From positions 1 through 17,942 of the forward strand of contig CAMQBP010000018.1 of assembly GCA_946999025.1 (NCBI GenBank): a stretch of DNA of 17,942 bases. The letters run 5' to 3'. The translations under genes were made by a program, and so were the position numbers. Below are positions 7,185 to 15,269 of this stretch, piece by piece. Source of the DNA: an uncultured Prevotella sp. Its GTDB lineage: Bacteria; Bacteroidota; Bacteroidia; Bacteroidales; Bacteroidaceae. Each line of letters begins with the position of its first letter. Position 1 is the stretch's first letter. The notes below the pieces were generated by a model that saw nothing but the letters and a program-made list of their open reading frames with translations, did no database searches and was not told where the DNA came from.

Positions 7185-7213
7185 GTCGGAAAATGGCGAA
7201 ACGAGTACTTTTG
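7182..7213 (+). promoter_or_regulatory. Promoter of the six-gene surface operon
   Basis: A perfect -7 box TACTTTTG (7206-7213) is preceded, 20 nt upstream, by ATTG (7182-7185), three of four bases of the -33 TTTG. The predicted start is near 7219, about 60 nt before the receptor ATG at 7281. This makes the GTG at 7146, which opens a longer frame, an unlikely start codon. The imperfect -33 would fit a regulated promoter. Confidence 0.62.
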
Positions 7214-7280
7214 CAAAATAGTTGGTAGTTATGGTCTTAAAAATTTTTGTTGTTTTCAGCAGTCCTATTCCATTTCTCAT

Positions 7281-10109
7281 ATGAAAAGATTGACCGTTTT
7301 TATCTTTTTTATCAGTATCAGCGTGTTGTTGAGCCAGGCTTACGCACAGCCGGAAGGCTGTCGGTTTGCAGGTAAGTTGACCGATGAGCATGGCCAGGCC
7401 ATCGAGTTGGCCTCGGTCAGCCTCAACAATAGCTTGGTGGCATTTACGAACAAGGACGGGCTGTTCGAGTTTCTCAACGTTCCGGCCGGTCGTTATGATT
7501 ATCGCATCACGTTCGTTGGGTACGAAACGGTCAGTGGAACGGTGGCGATAAGTGCCCATACCCCACAGCTCAAGGTGCAGATGCGTGAGTTGGGCTTGCA
7601 GCTTAAGACGGTAGAGGTTACCGCCCGACAGCAGGCAATGGGTTCGAAGTCGCTCATCGGGCAAGATGCCATCAGGCACATACAACCCAAGAGCGTGACC
7701 GACATCCTGCAACTGGTGCCGGGCAATCTGATTGAGAATCCTACGCTGAACAAGTTGGCGCAAGCTCATATCCGCGAGATAGACGGCGACAGAAACAACG
7801 CGCTTGGCGCTCTTGTGGTGGTGGATGGCACGCCGGTAAGCAACGATGCCAATCTGCAAGTGTTGGGTACGGCCCGGTTCAGGGCTTCTTCGGGAGCGCA
7901 AGCTGACGGTATGGGCGACCAGACCACGGCTGGACGGGGAGCCGACTTGCGTACGGTGAGTGCCGGGAATGTGGAGAGCGTGGAGGTGATTCGGGGCATT
8001 CCGTCAGTCGAATACGGCAACCTTACGTCGGGCATGCTCATCGTCAAGACCAAGATGGGGCATACGCCGTGGGAGGTGAAGGCGCAGGCTGACCCGTTTT
8101 CCAAGCTGCTTTATGTAGGAAAGGGCTTCAACTTGAAACGCGGAGGCGCAGTCAACTTCAGTGCAGACTGGAGCCAGTCGTGGGCTGATACGCGCAAACA
8201 TAGCAATGGATACGACCGCCTGACATTCACGGGAGGGTATTCAAAGACCGCCGGACGTAATACCTTTAGTATTAAAGGGGCTTTCTACAGCAACGTCAAC
8301 AATCGCAAAGACGACCCACAATACCGGGAAATGCAGCTCCGCTTCACCAACAAGAACATTGGAACGCGCCTGTCTGTATCCGGAAAATATCATGCGCGCA
8401 GTGCCTTCCTTTCGGCATTGTCGTACAATCTGTCGTTACAATATTCCAAAACCACCGACCAACACGACAATCTTGTGTCCAATCCCGACGGTGTCATCAC
8501 GGATGTCCGCACGCCGGGTATCCATCCTGCCATCTTCAAGAACAAGAGTTATTTCTCCAAATACGAGATTCTTGGGGCACCACTTAACCTCTATGGTCAG
8601 GTTGTGGGCAACAAGTATCTGCAACTGGGAACCGCCAATTATACCAATGTAAAGCTGGGCGTGGAGTTTGTTCATAGTGCCAACCATGGCAAGGGCTTGC
8701 TGTTCGACATGCAAAATCCGCCTCAGTCAATGGGAACGCAGACCCTTCGCCCCCGTGCTTTTAAGGATATTCCTGCGCTGAACACCCTGTCGGCATTCGT
8801 CAGTGACAAGCTGTCGTTGCAGGTATTTCAGCGGCATCTGACGGTGGAAGGTGGCCTTCGGGTAAGCAACTTGTTCCTGAACAAGCGAAAGAGCGGCGGA
8901 AAGCGAGGAATGTTTGTTGCAGAGCCTCGACTGAATGCTTCGTATAGGCTGTTGGACAAGACGTGTAATCCATGGATAGACGAACTCTCTTTGACGGGTG
9001 GTTATGGCATTTCCAACAAGATGCCCACCTTGATGTATCTCTACCCCGACAATGTTTATTATGACAACGTGTGCCTGAGTAAATACGGTGAGCGTGAGGA
9101 GGACCGGTTGGCCCTGCTGCAGACAGATGTGATAGGGCAGGTTGGCAACCCCGACTTGATGCCTACGCATACTCAAAAATGGGAGTGTGGGCTTACTTTC
9201 CGAATCGGGAAGGTCAGAGGCTTTGTGACTTATTACAACGAGCGTCATCATCATGAGTTTGGATTTGAAAGCAGATTGTATTGGAATAGATACCCCAAAT
9301 TCAGCCTGCCGGTGGAGGCTGCCCTCCCGAAATATCATGAAGAGACAGGGGATGTGAGCTATCTGCACAATGGTGTGCGTATGATGGCCGACAAAACTGA
9401 GCAGGTGGATATGTCTACTTGGAGCCGACCGACCAATAATACACGGTCGCACAAGCATGGAATAGAATATGGCATAGACCTGGGTTCGCTCAGTCTTTTG
9501 CGTACATCCTTGAGCATCAATGGTGCTTGGTTCCATACGGAGCGTACTGATGAGAAAGACCAGCTTAGGTATGTTGACTACAACTACGACTATGTTCCAG
9601 TCATGCCAAACGGTTCGGGCTACATCCGGGACCGCGTCAACTCTACCTTCCGCTTCGTTACCCATGTGCCGGCAGTCAAAATGGTCTTCACCACGGCCGT
9701 ACAAGTGGTGTGGTATGAAAGCGAAAGGGCGGTGTATAGACAGCCGGATGGCAAGAGTCGCTATCATCAGTTCACTTATGAGGGGCGTGAATATCTGGGC
9801 GTCTCGCCTATAGGATATTACACGCGGGACGGCCATTACTATCCCTGGTCGGCCGATGCAGAGCGCGATGTCGTGCGTCAACGCATGATGGGACGTTATT
9901 ATCTATACGACTTTGAGAAAGATGTAACGCATCCATGGGTGTTGTTGAGCCTGCGGTTTACAAAAGAAATAGGCAAGGTGGCCGAACTTTCATTCACGGC
10001 CAACAACTTTCCTAATGTGTCACGATGGCACACCAATCCTCACAGTCTGTCACGAACACAGTTGTACCCTGCTCCTTATTTTGGTGCGGAAGTGAAAATC
10101 AAATTATAA
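7281..10109 (+). CDS. TonB-dependent outer-membrane receptor
   Basis: This 942-residue protein is an outer-membrane transporter that imports a bound ligand with energy from TonB-ExbBD. The start at 7281 gives a clean signal peptide MKRLTVFIFFISISVLLSQA, cleaved near Ala22/Gln23. Next comes a carboxypeptidase-regulatory-like beta-sandwich (about 30-105, with TNKDGLFEFLNVPAGRY), then a TonB-box-like TVEVTAR (110-116). The plug domain (about 120-260) includes VVVDGTPVSN and VESVEVIRGIPSVEYGNLTS. The rest is a 22-strand-type barrel rich in alternating Tyr, Trp and Arg, ending AEVKIKL. It is not followed by a SusD gene, so it is not a classical SusCD glycan importer. The next gene, 25 nt away, encodes a lipoprotein instead. 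The ligand is unknown; peptide, haem or metal import is suggested only by the peptidases and HmuY-like gene downstream. Confidence 0.93.
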   Translation: MKRLTVFIFFISISVLLSQAYAQPEGCRFAGKLTDEHGQAIELASVSLNNSLVAFTNKDGLFEFLNVPAGRYDYRITFVGYETVSGTVAISAHTPQLKVQMRELGLQLKTVEVTARQQAMGSKSLIGQDAIRHIQPKSVTDILQLVPGNLIENPTLNKLAQAHIREIDGDRNNALGALVVVDGTPVSNDANLQVLGTARFRASSGAQADGMGDQTTAGRGADLRTVSAGNVESVEVIRGIPSVEYGNLTSGMLIVKTKMGHTPWEVKAQADPFSKLLYVGKGFNLKRGGAVNFSADWSQSWADTRKHSNGYDRLTFTGGYSKTAGRNTFSIKGAFYSNVNNRKDDPQYREMQLRFTNKNIGTRLSVSGKYHARSAFLSALSYNLSLQYSKTTDQHDNLVSNPDGVITDVRTPGIHPAIFKNKSYFSKYEILGAPLNLYGQVVGNKYLQLGTANYTNVKLGVEFVHSANHGKGLLFDMQNPPQSMGTQTLRPRAFKDIPALNTLSAFVSDKLSLQVFQRHLTVEGGLRVSNLFLNKRKSGGKRGMFVAEPRLNASYRLLDKTCNPWIDELSLTGGYGISNKMPTLMYLYPDNVYYDNVCLSKYGEREEDRLALLQTDVIGQVGNPDLMPTHTQKWECGLTFRIGKVRGFVTYYNERHHHEFGFESRLYWNRYPKFSLPVEAALPKYHEETGDVSYLHNGVRMMADKTEQVDMSTWSRPTNNTRSHKHGIEYGIDLGSLSLLRTSLSINGAWFHTERTDEKDQLRYVDYNYDYVPVMPNGSGYIRDRVNSTFRFVTHVPAVKMVFTTAVQVVWYESERAVYRQPDGKSRYHQFTYEGREYLGVSPIGYYTRDGHYYPWSADAERDVVRQRMMGRYYLYDFEKDVTHPWVLLSLRFTKEIGKVAELSFTANNFPNVSRWHTNPHSLSRTQLYPAPYFGAEVKIKL

Positions 10110-10134
10110 AAAACAATTTAAATCAGTAATAAGT

Positions 10135-11340
10135 ATGAACAAATGTATTGGGAAAATGGTCTCGGCTCTGTTGCTGCTGACCGCTGTTTTAGGCTTCGTT
10201 TCTTGTAATAAAAACGATGAGCCGAGTATTGCGAACTACGAGTTGACGCTGTCTTATCAACTTCCTGACGGATTGAAGGCAGACGATATCAGCGATGCCA
10301 AGCTGGTATTGACAAAGGAAACGAAAGAGGATACCCTGGTGTTGAGGGATATGAAGGACTTATCGACAACGCTTCCGCAGGGACAGTACAACTTGCTGCT
10401 CACGGCAAAGGTCAAGGATGAGGCCAATGCTTACCTCACAGGGACGCTCTCAGTAGACCTCTATGCGAACAAAAAAGCCACGATTGAGTTGCAAAAGGTG
10501 CGCAAGTCGACGCTCATCTTCAAGGAAATCTATACCACAGGAGGCAAAAAGGGTTATGTGTTGGATAACTATTTTGAGATTGTGAACAACTCTGATGAGG
10601 TGCAATATCTCGACGGTGTTATCCTAATGACTAATCCTGGAGGACAAAAGAAGGAGCAGAACGTTTGGCAAGCCAACGGCTACAAGGACCGCTATGCTTG
10701 TGGACAAGGCACTGTTATCGCCTTCCCCGTAGGTAAGGATGGTAAGTCGATTGCCCTCAAGCCTGGCGAAAGCACCGTGATTGCCAGTGATGCAGTGGAC
10801 CATGGCAAGATGGCTCCGGAGGGAAACCATTGCCCAGACCTGTCGAAAGCACAGTGGGAGGTATATATAGACAATGTAAAAGGTGAGGTGGATTATCCCG
10901 CTCCCAACATGGATATCATCTTCCAGAACAATAAAAACATGAAGGCCTTTGGGTTAGGCTTCTTCAATGGTGGCTACATCTTGGCCAAACTGCCAGCAGG
11001 CATCACCCCAAAGCAGTTTGCTGCCGACCAGAATAATTTAAAGACTACGCCAGGAACCACATCAAAGATGCAATTCTTGCTGATGCCAAACAAGTATGTG
11101 CTAGATGCTGTGGATATGTCTAAATCCAATGCAGAGACATATTTCCCACAATTCTTGCCTGTTGACGATGCCAAAGCTGTCAGGGCCAGCAAGGCTTGGG
11201 AGGGCAAATGCCTGCGTCGCAAGGTGGAGAAAGTGGTGAACGGGCGTGCTTATTTCAAGGACACCAATAACTCATCGGTCGACTTCCTCAACAACCAGCC
11301 ACTTCAGCCGGGGCGTGTTTTCACGGAGGTTGATAAATAA
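10135..11340 (+). CDS. DUF4876-like surface lipoprotein
   Basis: This 401-residue lipoprotein has a type II signal peptide and lipobox FVSC with Cys24 as the lipidated residue. The next residues NKNDEP resemble the Bacteroidota lipoprotein surface-export signal, so it probably faces outwards. A beta-rich Ig-like domain (about 33-122) is followed by a section that resembles a lamin-tail fold. The key stretch is LIFKEIYTTGGKKG (127-140) with YFEIVNNSDEVQYLDGV (146-162). I place it in the DUF4876 family from pattern memory; family members are commonly found next to TonB-dependent receptors of this type. It takes the position that SusD holds in glycan systems, so a ligand-binding partner of the receptor is a reasonable inference. 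No catalytic motif is visible. Confidence 0.82.
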   Translation: MNKCIGKMVSALLLLTAVLGFVSCNKNDEPSIANYELTLSYQLPDGLKADDISDAKLVLTKETKEDTLVLRDMKDLSTTLPQGQYNLLLTAKVKDEANAYLTGTLSVDLYANKKATIELQKVRKSTLIFKEIYTTGGKKGYVLDNYFEIVNNSDEVQYLDGVILMTNPGGQKKEQNVWQANGYKDRYACGQGTVIAFPVGKDGKSIALKPGESTVIASDAVDHGKMAPEGNHCPDLSKAQWEVYIDNVKGEVDYPAPNMDIIFQNNKNMKAFGLGFFNGGYILAKLPAGITPKQFAADQNNLKTTPGTTSKMQFLLMPNKYVLDAVDMSKSNAETYFPQFLPVDDAKAVRASKAWEGKCLRRKVEKVVNGRAYFKDTNNSSVDFLNNQPLQPGRVFTEVDK

Positions 11341-11361
11341 TCCAATTCATTCAGCTATCAT

Positions 11362-11403
11362 TTCCGCTGCCAAGACCATCGTCGTGAGGTCTTGGCGGTG
11401 GAA
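11362..11403 (+). terminator. Intercistronic stem-loop, possible attenuator or partial terminator
   Basis: A 16-bp stem (11362-11377 with 11388-11403) around a 10-nt loop contains the perfect core GCCAAGACC/GGTCTTGGC and two wobble pairs further down. It lies in the only sizeable gap between the second and third genes of the operon. The following bases CCTTTATTC are only weakly T-rich, so full termination is doubtful. It may lower expression of downstream genes or stabilise the upstream mRNA. Confidence 0.55.
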
Positions 11404-11420
11404 CCTTTATTCAGTCATTT

Positions 11421-13007
11421 ATGATACATGTTCCATCCATTCGCATCTTGTGCTGCCTGTCGTGCATGTTGTTCGTGCAGGCTGTTGTTGCGCAAACCGT
11501 CTTTATCCATACCGATGACCCATGGCATGAGGACCATCTGAACGAGTTGACGAATGTCAGATATTCCGGCAACAACCCCATTCGTATCGCCTATAATCAG
11601 CGGTCTACGGCAGGAACAGCGAGGGTAGCCTATGGCGAACATAATGGATCGTTCAAGGCTGTGGATGCTGCCAAAAGGCAACGGCAGCTGGATGTGTATG
11701 TCGGGGGACTCAAAGATTTGAGGCAGGTCAAACTTAGTGGACATCTGCAATATCAAAACAGACAGGAGACAGACCGTCGATGGAACTCGTCATTCTATCT
11801 CATGCCGGACAATCCCTTTGTATTGGGCGATTCTGTTTGGAGCGAACCTTCCTCCGAAGTATTCCGTATGAGTGCCGAGTTGGCATGGAAATGTTCCAAA
11901 AAATGGTTGTTGGGAGCCGGTGTCGGTTTGATGATGGGCAGCTCTTCCGACCAGGATGACCCTCGTCCCAAGACGCTCTCATCCTCCTTCCCCGTTTTGC
12001 TTGGCGCCGAATGCCAACTAAGCGCAGCCTGGCACTTGGGCGTATCGGTGGGAATGGAAATGGCTCGTACAAACATAAACTATACGGTTGTCAATCCGCT
12101 TAATAACCATCGTTTCTTTCTCATGAAAGGACTTGGCGAATATTTCAGGCGGTCTACAGCCAGCAATCCTGGCTATCAGCGCAAATATGACGGTCAAACA
12201 GCACAAGTAGCCACCCAACTTGCCTATACGCCCACTGCCTCTCGATGGAGCGGTTTCACAGAGATAGCGTTCTCACGAGGTTATGAAAACGCAGTAGACG
12301 GTGGTGAGGCTTACGTCTTCAAGGGTGGGGATTATCTGTTTTCAAGTCTGAAAGGACAAGCTCGGCTTATCTTTCATTCTGGACACAGCACGACTCATCA
12401 GCTTCTGGCGCATGTACATTGGCATCAGGGAGATGGCTATTGGTACGACCAGAAGGCTGTAACAGACATCGAACATGGCAACCGAACCGATTATAAGGTA
12501 TTGGGAAAGGCGCGCGTACACCAAGACTATCGGTTGTCAACCGACTTGGGTTATCGGTTGGACACGCCATTTTTTGTGGAAGGCAAGATAGGAACAACAC
12601 AGACATGGATTAAACATGCCAGTGATTTAGGGACACAAAAACAGGCATGGATGCTTGCTTTCATGCAGGCAACAGTAGGTACAAGCGTGCAATGGAGGTA
12701 TTATACGCTCAACACTTCAGTCCATGGAGGGTACTATCTCCCATTGTCAGAACGCCAATTTGCATCAGCATCCGAAGAAACGGGTAACATCACCGACCGC
12801 TATGTCGCTCCTCAATTTGAGTATTTGAGTGCGAAGCGTGTGCGCATGGGCGGCATGTTGGACGTGCAGCGTACCCTGAAACGGATGAATGTCGGGATGA
12901 ACATCAAGGTGGATGCGTGGCTTCATGCGGACGATGCCGCATTTGCTCGTGAGCTTAGGCATACATCGCGGGTGGGTATCTGTGCCGGTCTTTACATGCA
13001 ATTTTGA
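11421..13007 (+). CDS. DUF6850-like outer-membrane beta-barrel protein
   Basis: This 528-residue exported protein has a signal peptide ending VQAVVAQ (cleavage near residue 24/25). The mature chain is dominated by amphipathic beta-strands with aromatic girdles: repeated patterns such as WLLGAGVGLMMGSS, HLGVSVGMEMART and YRLDTPFFVEGKIG. It ends in Phe (GLYMQF), the usual terminal residue recognised by the BAM complex. No plug or TonB box is present, so it is a passive pore, an anchor or a scaffold rather than a second TonB transporter. I assign DUF6850 from memory of the family's company (receptor, then DUF4876 lipoprotein, then this barrel) and general character. The gene lies 80 nt after the lipoprotein gene, with a stem-loop between. 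Function is unknown. Confidence 0.75.
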   Translation: MIHVPSIRILCCLSCMLFVQAVVAQTVFIHTDDPWHEDHLNELTNVRYSGNNPIRIAYNQRSTAGTARVAYGEHNGSFKAVDAAKRQRQLDVYVGGLKDLRQVKLSGHLQYQNRQETDRRWNSSFYLMPDNPFVLGDSVWSEPSSEVFRMSAELAWKCSKKWLLGAGVGLMMGSSSDQDDPRPKTLSSSFPVLLGAECQLSAAWHLGVSVGMEMARTNINYTVVNPLNNHRFFLMKGLGEYFRRSTASNPGYQRKYDGQTAQVATQLAYTPTASRWSGFTEIAFSRGYENAVDGGEAYVFKGGDYLFSSLKGQARLIFHSGHSTTHQLLAHVHWHQGDGYWYDQKAVTDIEHGNRTDYKVLGKARVHQDYRLSTDLGYRLDTPFFVEGKIGTTQTWIKHASDLGTQKQAWMLAFMQATVGTSVQWRYYTLNTSVHGGYYLPLSERQFASASEETGNITDRYVAPQFEYLSAKRVRMGGMLDVQRTLKRMNVGMNIKVDAWLHADDAAFARELRHTSRVGICAGLYMQF

Positions 13008-13100
13008 CATGTTGAAATCCAAGAAGATTGAATGAGCAAGCATAAGACAAGCATCAAAAAACGCCTAATGAATACTTTTTTACATCTAAAAAACATTGAA

Positions 13101-15269
13101 ATGAAACGAATCATCATCATATCGCTCTGCCTGCTTGTGTTGGTAGGGCATGGTATGGGCAAGAGTGGATTTGCCATTGTGGTTGATACCAAAAGTTACC
13201 AATATGCCCAAGCAGAGTTGAAGGCTTATGCACAGGCTGTAGAACAAGTCAATGGACTCAAGGTTTATACGGTTGTAGACCGTTGGGGGATACCCGATTC
13301 TATCCGTACCGCACTACAAAGGCTCTATTATCAGAAGTGTGACCCTATTGTAGGAGCCGTCTTCGTGGGTGACATTCCTGTGCCTATGATACGAGACGCA
13401 CAGCATCTCACCTCTGCCTTTAAGATGAATCAAACCAACCCCAGGCAGGAGTCGTCGGTTCCTTCAGACCGCTATTATGACGACTTCTCCTTGCAATTCA
13501 AGTCTGTGGGGCATGATGAGGGTACGCCTTATTATTACTATTCACTCACGGCAAAGGGCTCCCAACGCTTGCAACCCAACATTTACACGGGAAGAATACG
13601 ACCTACCGACGTAGGTGGCACCAGTAGATATGCCAAGCTGAAGGCCTATCTTCAGAAGTTGGTTGCACTCAAACGGACGAACAGAAAGCTGAACAACATG
13701 TTCTATTTTGATGGACATGGATACATCTCAGCTTCCAAAGATGCCCGGATAGACGAGAAAATGTCTTATTTCGAGCATTTTCCACAGCTCAAACGGCGCA
13801 CCCATCAAGTTGGTTATATCTCTCACGACGATGTCAATCCCGTGAAAGAGCGACTGATGAGCGAACTCATGCGCAAGGATATGGACCTTGCCATGCTGCA
13901 CCATCACGGTTCTTTTGACACCCAATACCTCAACAATCTGATCTTGCCCAACACGGTAGCCAGTGCCAAGACCTTCATCATGCGCAATCTCAGGGGGCAT
14001 ATTTATCACGCAAAGCAACGCAATAAGAATGCCGACTCATTGTCTACCGCCCTATTGAGGAAGTTTGACCTGCCCGACTCGTGGGTTCTGCATGCGCAGA
14101 GTGACTCGTTGGCTCGTCTGGACTCCATCTATGATGCCGCTGCCGACCTGCATCTTGAAGACTTCCGCGCATACCAGTTCACTCCCAACACGCCTGTCGT
14201 GGTGATTGATGCCTGCTTCTGTGGGTCGTTTCATCTGAATGATTGCATCGCCAACGAGTATGTCTTCCAGCCCGGGAACACCGTGGTGTGTATCGCAAAC
14301 AGCGTCAATGCACTGCAAGACAAATGGGCAGACAAACTCATTGGACTGATCGCGGATGGCGGTTGCGTGGGTGATGTCGTGAAGTATGCCCATTACTTGG
14401 AGCTGCATGTCATTGGAGACCCCACCTTTAAGTTCGCCACTGAGGGCAAGGCCATGGACGTAGACCGGTTGGTGAGCGAGAACAAGGAGGGCGCATGGCG
14501 CAAACTACTCAAGTCAGACCGGCCAGAACGCCAGTGCTTGGCTATGGAGGCTCTTTGTCAGCTCAAGGCGATGTCATCGGCCGAATTGTTGAATATCTAC
14601 CGCAATTCGCCCTCTTATATCGTCAGAATGCAAGCCTTTACACTCATTTGTGATTACAAAGACGACAATTTCATCAAGTTGTTGCAGCTGGCTGCCAACG
14701 ACAGTTACGAACTGTTGCAGCGTTGTGCTGTGGTGATGATGGGCAAGAGCGGTGACGAGCGGCTCATCCCGCAGCTCATCAGCATTGCCATCGCCAATGC
14801 CACGTCAGCTCGAATCAATTTCAACGCACTCAACTCGTTGACCGTATTCCCCAAGAGTCAGCTCCTGAAAGAGTTCGCACTTCAGTTTGACCGACCTGAA
14901 GTGTGCTACATACATAAGGACTCTGTCCGTACGTTGATATACAATGCCATCGATCATGCTTCAGAACGCTGGGTTGAGGACACGCGGAAGATTTTGGATC
15001 CTACCGTTCCCGTAAAGAAGAAGTTGCAGCGGATACGCTTCACGCGCAATTATATGATTCATGCCATGATTCCGGATTTGTTGCGCTGTCTCGAGCAAGA
15101 GAAGAACGAGCAGGTTGAGATAGCTTTGCTGGAGGCCATGGGTTGGCGTACGCATTCTTATCAACGCCCACTTATCTCGGCTGCATGCCAGCGCATCATT
15201 AATGGCGACGGTTATACGCAAGCTGTAAAAGACGAGGCGCTGAAAACGTATAAACGGATTAATGAATAA
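13101..15269 (+). CDS. Gingipain-like (C25/clan CD) cysteine peptidase with C-terminal HEAT repeats
   Basis: From the ATG at 13101 the protein has 722 residues and a signal peptide MKRIIIISLCLLVLVGHGMG. A longer frame from 13032 would bury that signal. Gingipain-type landmarks follow in order: GFAIVVDTKSY (23-33), VGDIP (89-93), PSDRYYDDF (121-129) and YTGRIRP (162-168). Next come HHHGSFDT (267-274, likely catalytic His269), VVVIDACFCGSF (366-377, likely nucleophile Cys372) and IGDPTFKF (438-445). The gap of about 100 residues between His and Cys is much longer than in gingipains, so there is a large insertion. From about 460 to 722 the chain is helical and HEAT-like, which suggests a protein-binding tail in place of the secretion-type C-terminal domains of gingipains. 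It probably works in the periplasm or at the outer membrane. Peptidase activity and its specificity are inferred. It overlaps the next gene by 8 nt. Confidence 0.72.
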   Translation: MKRIIIISLCLLVLVGHGMGKSGFAIVVDTKSYQYAQAELKAYAQAVEQVNGLKVYTVVDRWGIPDSIRTALQRLYYQKCDPIVGAVFVGDIPVPMIRDAQHLTSAFKMNQTNPRQESSVPSDRYYDDFSLQFKSVGHDEGTPYYYYSLTAKGSQRLQPNIYTGRIRPTDVGGTSRYAKLKAYLQKLVALKRTNRKLNNMFYFDGHGYISASKDARIDEKMSYFEHFPQLKRRTHQVGYISHDDVNPVKERLMSELMRKDMDLAMLHHHGSFDTQYLNNLILPNTVASAKTFIMRNLRGHIYHAKQRNKNADSLSTALLRKFDLPDSWVLHAQSDSLARLDSIYDAAADLHLEDFRAYQFTPNTPVVVIDACFCGSFHLNDCIANEYVFQPGNTVVCIANSVNALQDKWADKLIGLIADGGCVGDVVKYAHYLELHVIGDPTFKFATEGKAMDVDRLVSENKEGAWRKLLKSDRPERQCLAMEALCQLKAMSSAELLNIYRNSPSYIVRMQAFTLICDYKDDNFIKLLQLAANDSYELLQRCAVVMMGKSGDERLIPQLISIAIANATSARINFNALNSLTVFPKSQLLKEFALQFDRPEVCYIHKDSVRTLIYNAIDHASERWVEDTRKILDPTVPVKKKLQRIRFTRNYMIHAMIPDLLRCLEQEKNEQVEIALLEAMGWRTHSYQRPLISAACQRIINGDGYTQAVKDEALKTYKRINE

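Noticed and set aside
7146..7280. GTG start giving a 987-residue receptor
   Set aside because: It would put 45 residues before a clear signal peptide, and the promoter box lies inside this stretch.
7170..7901. Antisense frame of 243 codons against the receptor
   Set aside because: It is a shadow of the receptor gene, with His/Arg-rich low-quality protein and no start signals.
8727..9881. Antisense frame of 384 codons against the receptor
   Set aside because: It is long but lies fully inside the receptor gene, with no recognisable domain, signal or promoter.
13032..13100. Earlier ATG for the clan CD peptidase
   Set aside because: It adds 23 charged residues before the signal peptide, which would impair export. 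The ATG at 13101 starts directly at the signal.
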